DNA of 10,311 nt from assembly GCA_016256075.1 (NCBI GenBank), contig SDVU01000820.1, positions 1-10,311 on the forward strand, given 5' to 3'. This document shows, in pieces, positions 7,044 to 10,311 of the stretch. Source of the stretch: Dictyocoela muelleri (lineage: Eukaryota > Microsporidia). A model generated the notes under the pieces. It was not told where the DNA came from and did no database searches. It worked only from the letters and a program-made list of their open reading frames with translations. The position numbers were made by a program, and so were the translations under genes. Every line of letters starts with the position of its first letter. The stretch's first letter is position 1.

Positions 7044-7204
7044 ATGTACAAATAAAATCACAGTGTTGCACATATAAAATTGCAATGTTGCACATATAAA
7101 ATTGCAATATTGCACATAAAAAATTGAAATTTTGCACATATAAAAATGAAATGTTGCACATATAAAATTGCAATATTGCACATATAAAATTGCAATACCC
7201 TGTA
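7044..7204 (-). repeat. 22-bp tandem array and terminus of the Tc1/IS630-like element
   Basis: Seven head-to-tail copies of TTGCACATATAAAATTGCAA plus two bases, at 7044, 7066, 7088, 7110, 7132, 7154 and 7176, all exactly 22 bp; the last two are identical and the first is the most degenerate. The array ends in ACCCTG and TA (7203-7204); on the minus strand that is TACAGGGTATTGCAATT. It lies 30 bp upstream of the transposase start, so it is the 5' end of that element and a likely transposase-binding platform. The Cys/Phe-rich peptide readable across it is a repeat artefact. Confidence 0.75.
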
Positions 7205-7413
7205 ATAAAAAACGGACATTTTTTATACGAAGAAATTATGAAACCTTTTTAAAAAAAGAATTTAATGCAAAGGCATATTGTGTAGATATAAGTTTCATTT
7301 ATTTTTATCAGAATATATTTAACTAAATTAAAATATAGAATATGGTCAAAATGTTTTTTTCGGAAAGAATGAAAGATTTTTTTTGACTTGGTAATTAAAA
7401 ATGATATTTATAA
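7205..7413. other. Flank between Tc1-like end and youngest Merlin
   Basis: AT-rich target DNA. It may hold the first part of a small split reading frame (see 7342-8684). Its end and the first base of the next interval form the left copy of the 8-bp duplication AGATTATT (7414-7421). Confidence 0.4.
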
Positions 7414-7421
7414 AGATTATT

Positions 7422-8601
7422 GGATCACAGGTATTAGTTCCCCTATCACAATCAACGGTATTAGTTTCCCCCTGAAAGAATAAATAAATTTATATATTTA
7501 TATAAAATATATTATATCCTAATATATAAAAACAAAATATTCAAACTAAATATACATATATAATTAAAAAATTATTGAATATTTACATTACTTACCCCAT
7601 TTATGCACTATACACCTAATGAGCTTTAAGAATTTTTGATTAAATCTCAAGTACGGGATATCATTTATCACTTAATGGAGATTAACTTATTAAAAAGAGA
7701 TTATAACTGCAAGGGATGCAATAATCCTTGCAAACTAAGCAAATATTATAAGAATATTGATAAAAATGCATGGAGATGTATGGAAAAATCATGTGAAGAA
7801 TATAAATTTTACTTTTCAATAAGCAAAAATAGCATCTTTGAAGATTTAAGGCTATCACTAAAGGATATCATGAAAGTTATTTTAAGATATTCCTGTAGAC
7901 AGCAGGTTTATACAATATATAATAATCTGGACATGTCAGAAAAAACAATAAGAAATATCTTAAATAAACTAGTAGTTAAAATTCCTATTCCCGATTTTTC
8001 CAATGATAAGCTTGGTGGGCCCGGCTTTATAATTCAAGTGGATGAAACCATGTTGAATTATAAAGTCAAAAGTCGCAGAGGTAGAGCTGCGACAAATAAA
8101 ACAGATGCGCTTTGTATAGTTGAAACCAGAAACAAAATAACAAGGGTTTATGCTCAAGTTATTAAAGATAAGAAGGCCGAAACAATTATTCCCATAATTT
8201 GTAATCAAATTGTACCCGGATCTGTCATCTGGACAGATGAACATAGAAGTTATTTATCATTAGTAAATAAGGGTTTTTAACATGATTCCGGATGCCACAA
8301 ATATGAGTTTGTTGATAAAGTTAAAGGTATTCATACACAATCAGTGGAATCATTTCATAACCAACTCAAACTTGAAATAAAAAAACGCAAAGGTATTAAA
8401 ACAGAAAAAAGAAGTTATTTTTTTAAAGAAATTTATTTTTTTTATAACAACAGGGATAATTTTTATCTTGCTATCATTAATTTATTAAAAGTTTAGTATT
8501 ATTTTTTTATTTTTTATTTTTGAATATTTTTATTTTTTTTTAATAATTTAATTATCAAAGGTATTAGTTTTCCCCCGGGGGGGAACTAATACCTTTAATC
8601 C
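7422..8601 (+). mobile_element. Youngest Merlin element, 1180 bp, with perfect 8-bp target duplication
   Basis: Left TIR GGATCACAGGTATTAGTTCC and inverted right TIR GGATTAAAGGTATTAGTTCC agree at 20 of 22 bases counting two further C. AGATTATT flanks both ends exactly (7414-7421 and 8602-8609), the 8-bp duplication expected of Merlin. The motif GGTATTAGTTCCCC is doubled at each end: in direct order on the left (7430-7443 and 7457-7472) and in inverted order on the right, giving a palindrome at 8557-8596 with 13-bp perfect arms around a C/G run. Inside is one transposase gene on the plus strand. Confidence 0.85.
7619..8496 (+). pseudogene. Merlin (ISXO2-like) transposase, nearly whole, one stop and one probable shift
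   Basis: A frame of 214 codons from 7636 continues after a single TAA (8278-8280) in the same frame to TAG at 8494-8496. There is no good ATG at its head; ATG 7619 is in another phase and would join if the T-run at 7633-7637 had one more or fewer base, so I take 7619 as the ancestral start (first in-frame ATG otherwise 7675). Numbering from 7636: zinc ribbon C25-x2-C28 and C48-x4-C53; helix-turn-helix about 93-112 (MSEKTIRNILNKL); first catalytic Asp 136 (IIQVDETML), RRGR, second Asp 201 (VIWTDEHRSY), then after the stop IHTQSVESFH with Glu 238, giving 36 residues between the last two. It ends near the usual Merlin length of about 290. Catalytic residues are all kept. It is the only gene of the 7422-8601 element. 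Confidence 0.85.
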
Positions 8602-8712
8602 AGATTATTTTACAAGCATGGATGTAACTGAGAAGTTAATTATTAAAGAAGCTAGAAGTACATTTCAAATTTTCAATAAATGAGTTTTTTATTTCATAAT
8701 CAAATCATAGTG

Positions 8713-8778
8713 CAGTAGTCGTCCAAAAAACCCAACACCTTTAATATTCGAAAAGACCAACGCCCTAGAAATACAGTT
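8713..8778 (+). repeat. Probable 5' terminal repeat of the pogo-like element
   Basis: Starts CAGTAGTCGTCC and contains two related blocks, AACCCAACACCTTTAATATT and AAAGACCAACGCCC. CAGT-starting ends with such doubled AACACC/TTCGAA blocks are common in pogo/Tigger elements. It lies about 240 bp before the transposase start. Pogo elements insert at TA, but here the preceding bases are TG, and no matching 3' end was found before 10217, so the boundary is provisional. Confidence 0.45.
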
Positions 8779-8950
8779 TAAATCAAAAAAAGTTAAATTT
8801 ATTTGTTTTAGAAAATAAACCACTCTTTAAAAATAAAACACCAATAAGTATAATTTTTTTAATAATTAATATTAATAATTCCAAATCCTTTTATCAAAAA
8901 AAACATAGAAAAATTCACAACCCCTAATCCATAAATAAATATGTCATAAA

Positions 8951-10050
8951 ATGAAACAATTTTCTTTGCGAAAGACGCAAAAAAAACAACCTGGGTCGGA
9001 AAAAACTGACGAAAAAATATTCTATAACGGAGGCAGTTGCAAGGCGTATATTAAAGAACATCTTGACGTATCAATTGTTACATGATACACACGCAGAAAA
9101 AATAAAAATTTAACCCAATCAATGAGTGATAAATTTAAAATAATTTACGAAAATATTTTAAACAATGTTAAATGTCTCAGAAGTGAGAATGTTCCAATAA
9201 AGTTTAATATTTTAACGATCGAAGTGCAAGAAATAAATAAAGATCACAAATTAAAATATGACATTGCAATTTATTTTATCCGAAAATTTATATGAAGAAA
9301 TAAAATTTCATATGTAACATTAAACGGTGAACAATGATCTGCTGATGAAACGAAATTTGAATACTTAAAATTTGATTTACTAAAAAAACATATCACGATG
9401 AATTATTTTTAAATTTGGATGAAACGGGTGTTTATGTAAAATGTGTAAACAATAAAAACTATCGTAAATAAAAATGACAAAAAAATTAAGATTGACAAGA
9501 CAAGAATTTATTTTTTTAGGTCTTAAAAACAATGGTTAAAAATTGCCTATATTGATTATTGGGAAATCTAAAGATCCGAGAATATTTGGAAATAAAAATC
9601 TAGATAATCTTAACATTATTTATAGGGCTAATATAACGTCTTAGATGACAAGAAAATTTTTTTTAACTCTATCAGCAAATAGATAAAAAATTTGTATTGG
9701 CAAAGAGTTTGATCTTGTTTTTAAGGTATCATTGCTCGGCTCATACAATACCAAGTTTTTTGAATATCAAGTTTTTATTTTTACCCAAAAATACGTAAAA
9801 ATTAAACAGCCATTGGATGCTTGTATAATTAACAGGTTTAAATAAAAATACAAAAAACATCTTAATAATTATCTGACCAATGAAATTACAATAAATAAAG
9901 AGACGAGGAGTGCCGTTTGCCAACGAGTTGATTTATTCGTAATTTATGGTATTTAATATAGCATCGATAGATTTATCAGAGTCAACAATTGCAAACTGTA
10001 GAAAAAATGTTTTAAGTGTAATAATACACGATATTCAAATGATTATATAG
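8951..10050 (+). pseudogene. pogo/Tigger-like (DDE_1) transposase relic
   Basis: From ATG 8951 the N-terminal helix-turn-helix and CENP-B-like DNA-binding parts can be followed (MKQFSLRKTQKKQPGSEK; later FIRKFI-RNKIS and LNGEQ-SADETKFE). The DDE_1 domain begins with LNLDETGVYVK (first catalytic Asp at 9418-9420), then LPILIIGKSKDPRIFGNK (from 9543), IYRAN-TS-MTRKFF, then CSAHTIP and LFLPKNT near 9730-9800, and QPLDACIINRFK and KYKKHL. The end has SESTIANC, a usual C-terminal block. The second catalytic Asp is gone: the family's LDNCSAH reads YHCSAH. At least eight stops or shifts are spread along the gene, including three TGA codons in the N-terminal half. It is dead and clearly older than the Merlin copy beside it. 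Confidence 0.75.
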
Positions 10051-10215
10051 AGATAAGTGAAAAAAATAGAAAAGGACAAAATCTTGGATCTTCCTTACAA
10101 AGAGGTGCAGTCTCAAGGTAGCTACCTTGGGTTACTATTTTTTTAAGAAAAAATTTGATATTTTTTATAAAATTTTTGATTTTTAAATTAAAATTTTAAA
10201 TCTTGACAATTAATA
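10051..10215. other. Spacer with a 16-bp palindrome
   Basis: AT-rich sequence with one perfect palindrome, CAAGGTAGCTACCTTG at 10114-10129. No 3' pogo terminus is recognisable here. Confidence 0.4.
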
Positions 10216-10311
10216 TACAGGGTTTTGCAATTGACTTGCAACTTTTTGCCATTGACTTGCAACACCATTGGGGTCTGACATTTTATTTTATTTTTTTTTT
10301 GCAATTGACTT
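10216..10311 (+). mobile_element. Left end of another Tc1/IS630-like element with iterated motif, cut by window edge
   Basis: TACAGGGTTTTGCAATTGAC at 10216-10235 closely matches the end TACAGGGTATTGCAATTTTA of the element ending at 7202. It is followed by units TTGCAATTGACTTGCAAC (10225) and TTGCCATTGACTTGCAAC (10246), 21 bp apart, and a third unit begins about 10299 at the edge. By analogy with 7044-7204 the body would lie to the right of the window. Confidence 0.6.

Larger units (their letters stand above)
7342..8684 (+). pseudogene. Possible small gene relic split by the Merlin insertion
   Basis: Left of the insertion ATG 7342 starts MVKMFFSERMKDFF; after a T-run the neighbouring frame reads DLVIKNDIYKD up to the target duplication. 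Right of the insertion the same phase continues YFTSMDVTEKLIIKEARSTF and ends in TGA at 8682-8684. Without the Merlin element and one duplication copy the two parts form one frame apart from the T-run. The residue mix (charged, few Lys-Asn-Ile runs) is unlike the surrounding random translation. I do not recognise the protein and it may be coincidence. Confidence 0.28.

Noticed and set aside
6900-7181. 93-codon minus-strand frame starting in Cys/Phe-rich repeats
   Set aside because: Its first half translates the 22-bp array. Its second half overlaps the Tc1-like N-terminus in the wrong frame; the true helix-turn-helix (GRISDIAKI) is in the neighbouring frame.
7044-7197. CRISPR-like array
   Set aside because: Units of 22 bp are contiguous with no spacers and the array ends in a transposon terminus in eukaryotic-type DNA.
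7969-8244. 91-codon minus-strand frame
   Set aside because: Antisense shadow of the catalytic domain of the plus-strand Merlin transposase.
6202-8280. Variant genetic code with TAA/TAG read as Gln, because stops fall at Gln-like positions (6202-6204 and 8278-8280)
   Set aside because: The transposase at 7636-8496 uses CAA/CAG for Gln many times and TAA once, and other stops fall at Trp, Gly or Tyr-like positions. Random decay of transposons under the standard code explains this better.
8951-9360. TGA read as Trp in the pogo-like gene
   Set aside because: Three TGA codons in the N-terminal half could be Trp, but TGG is used for Trp in the better preserved genes and the same gene also has TAA, TAG and frameshifts.
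9741-9923. 60-codon minus-strand frame
   Set aside because: Antisense shadow of the pogo-like DDE_1 region; no signature of its own.

Overview
The window is very A+T-rich eukaryotic DNA with no intact host gene that I can recognise. It is a graveyard of transposons. Four copies of a Merlin (IS1016/ISXO2-like) transposase, one Tc1/mariner-IS630-like (DD34E) transposase and one pogo/Tigger-like (DDE_1) transposase can be read on the two strands in different stages of decay. This density of Merlin, Tc1-like and pogo relics in AT-rich, gene-poor DNA fits a large-genome microsporidian. That is an inference: no host gene, rRNA or tRNA anchors the taxonomy, and other AT-rich eukaryotes remain possible.

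Layout from left to right. Positions 1-289 hold the N-terminus of a Merlin-type transposase (minus strand, running off the left edge, intact zinc ribbon) and its terminal repeat. Positions 557-772 are a 21-bp tandem array that ends in a Tc1-like terminus. Positions 1001-1843 form an 843-bp element with inverted ends and an exact 8-bp target duplication but no recognisable transposase; it carries an internal fold-back. Positions 1877-2291 hold a perfect palindrome and four short iterons. Positions 2543-3885 hold a direct duplication (S1 and S2) on either side of a 735-bp long-TIR element; a solo LTR sits in S2 only. Positions 3817-4794 are a strongly decayed Merlin copy. Positions 4857-6007 are a second, better preserved Merlin copy, abutting or inserted in the 3' end of a Tc1/IS630-like transposase (about 6010-7015) whose outer end carries a 22-bp array (7044-7197). 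Positions 7422-8601 are the youngest-looking Merlin copy, with 20/22 matching TIRs and a perfect 8-bp target duplication. Positions 8713-10050 are a pogo-like relic. From 10218 another array-bearing Tc1-like end starts and runs off the right edge.

Two themes recur. The Merlin-type ends are built from two or three copies of a short motif in direct or inverted order. The Tc1-like ends share a TA-C(A/G)GGGT terminus followed by a 21-22-bp periodic array. Together the nested insertions give a relative history: duplication of S, then LTR insertion in S2, and late arrival of the 7422-8601 Merlin copy.
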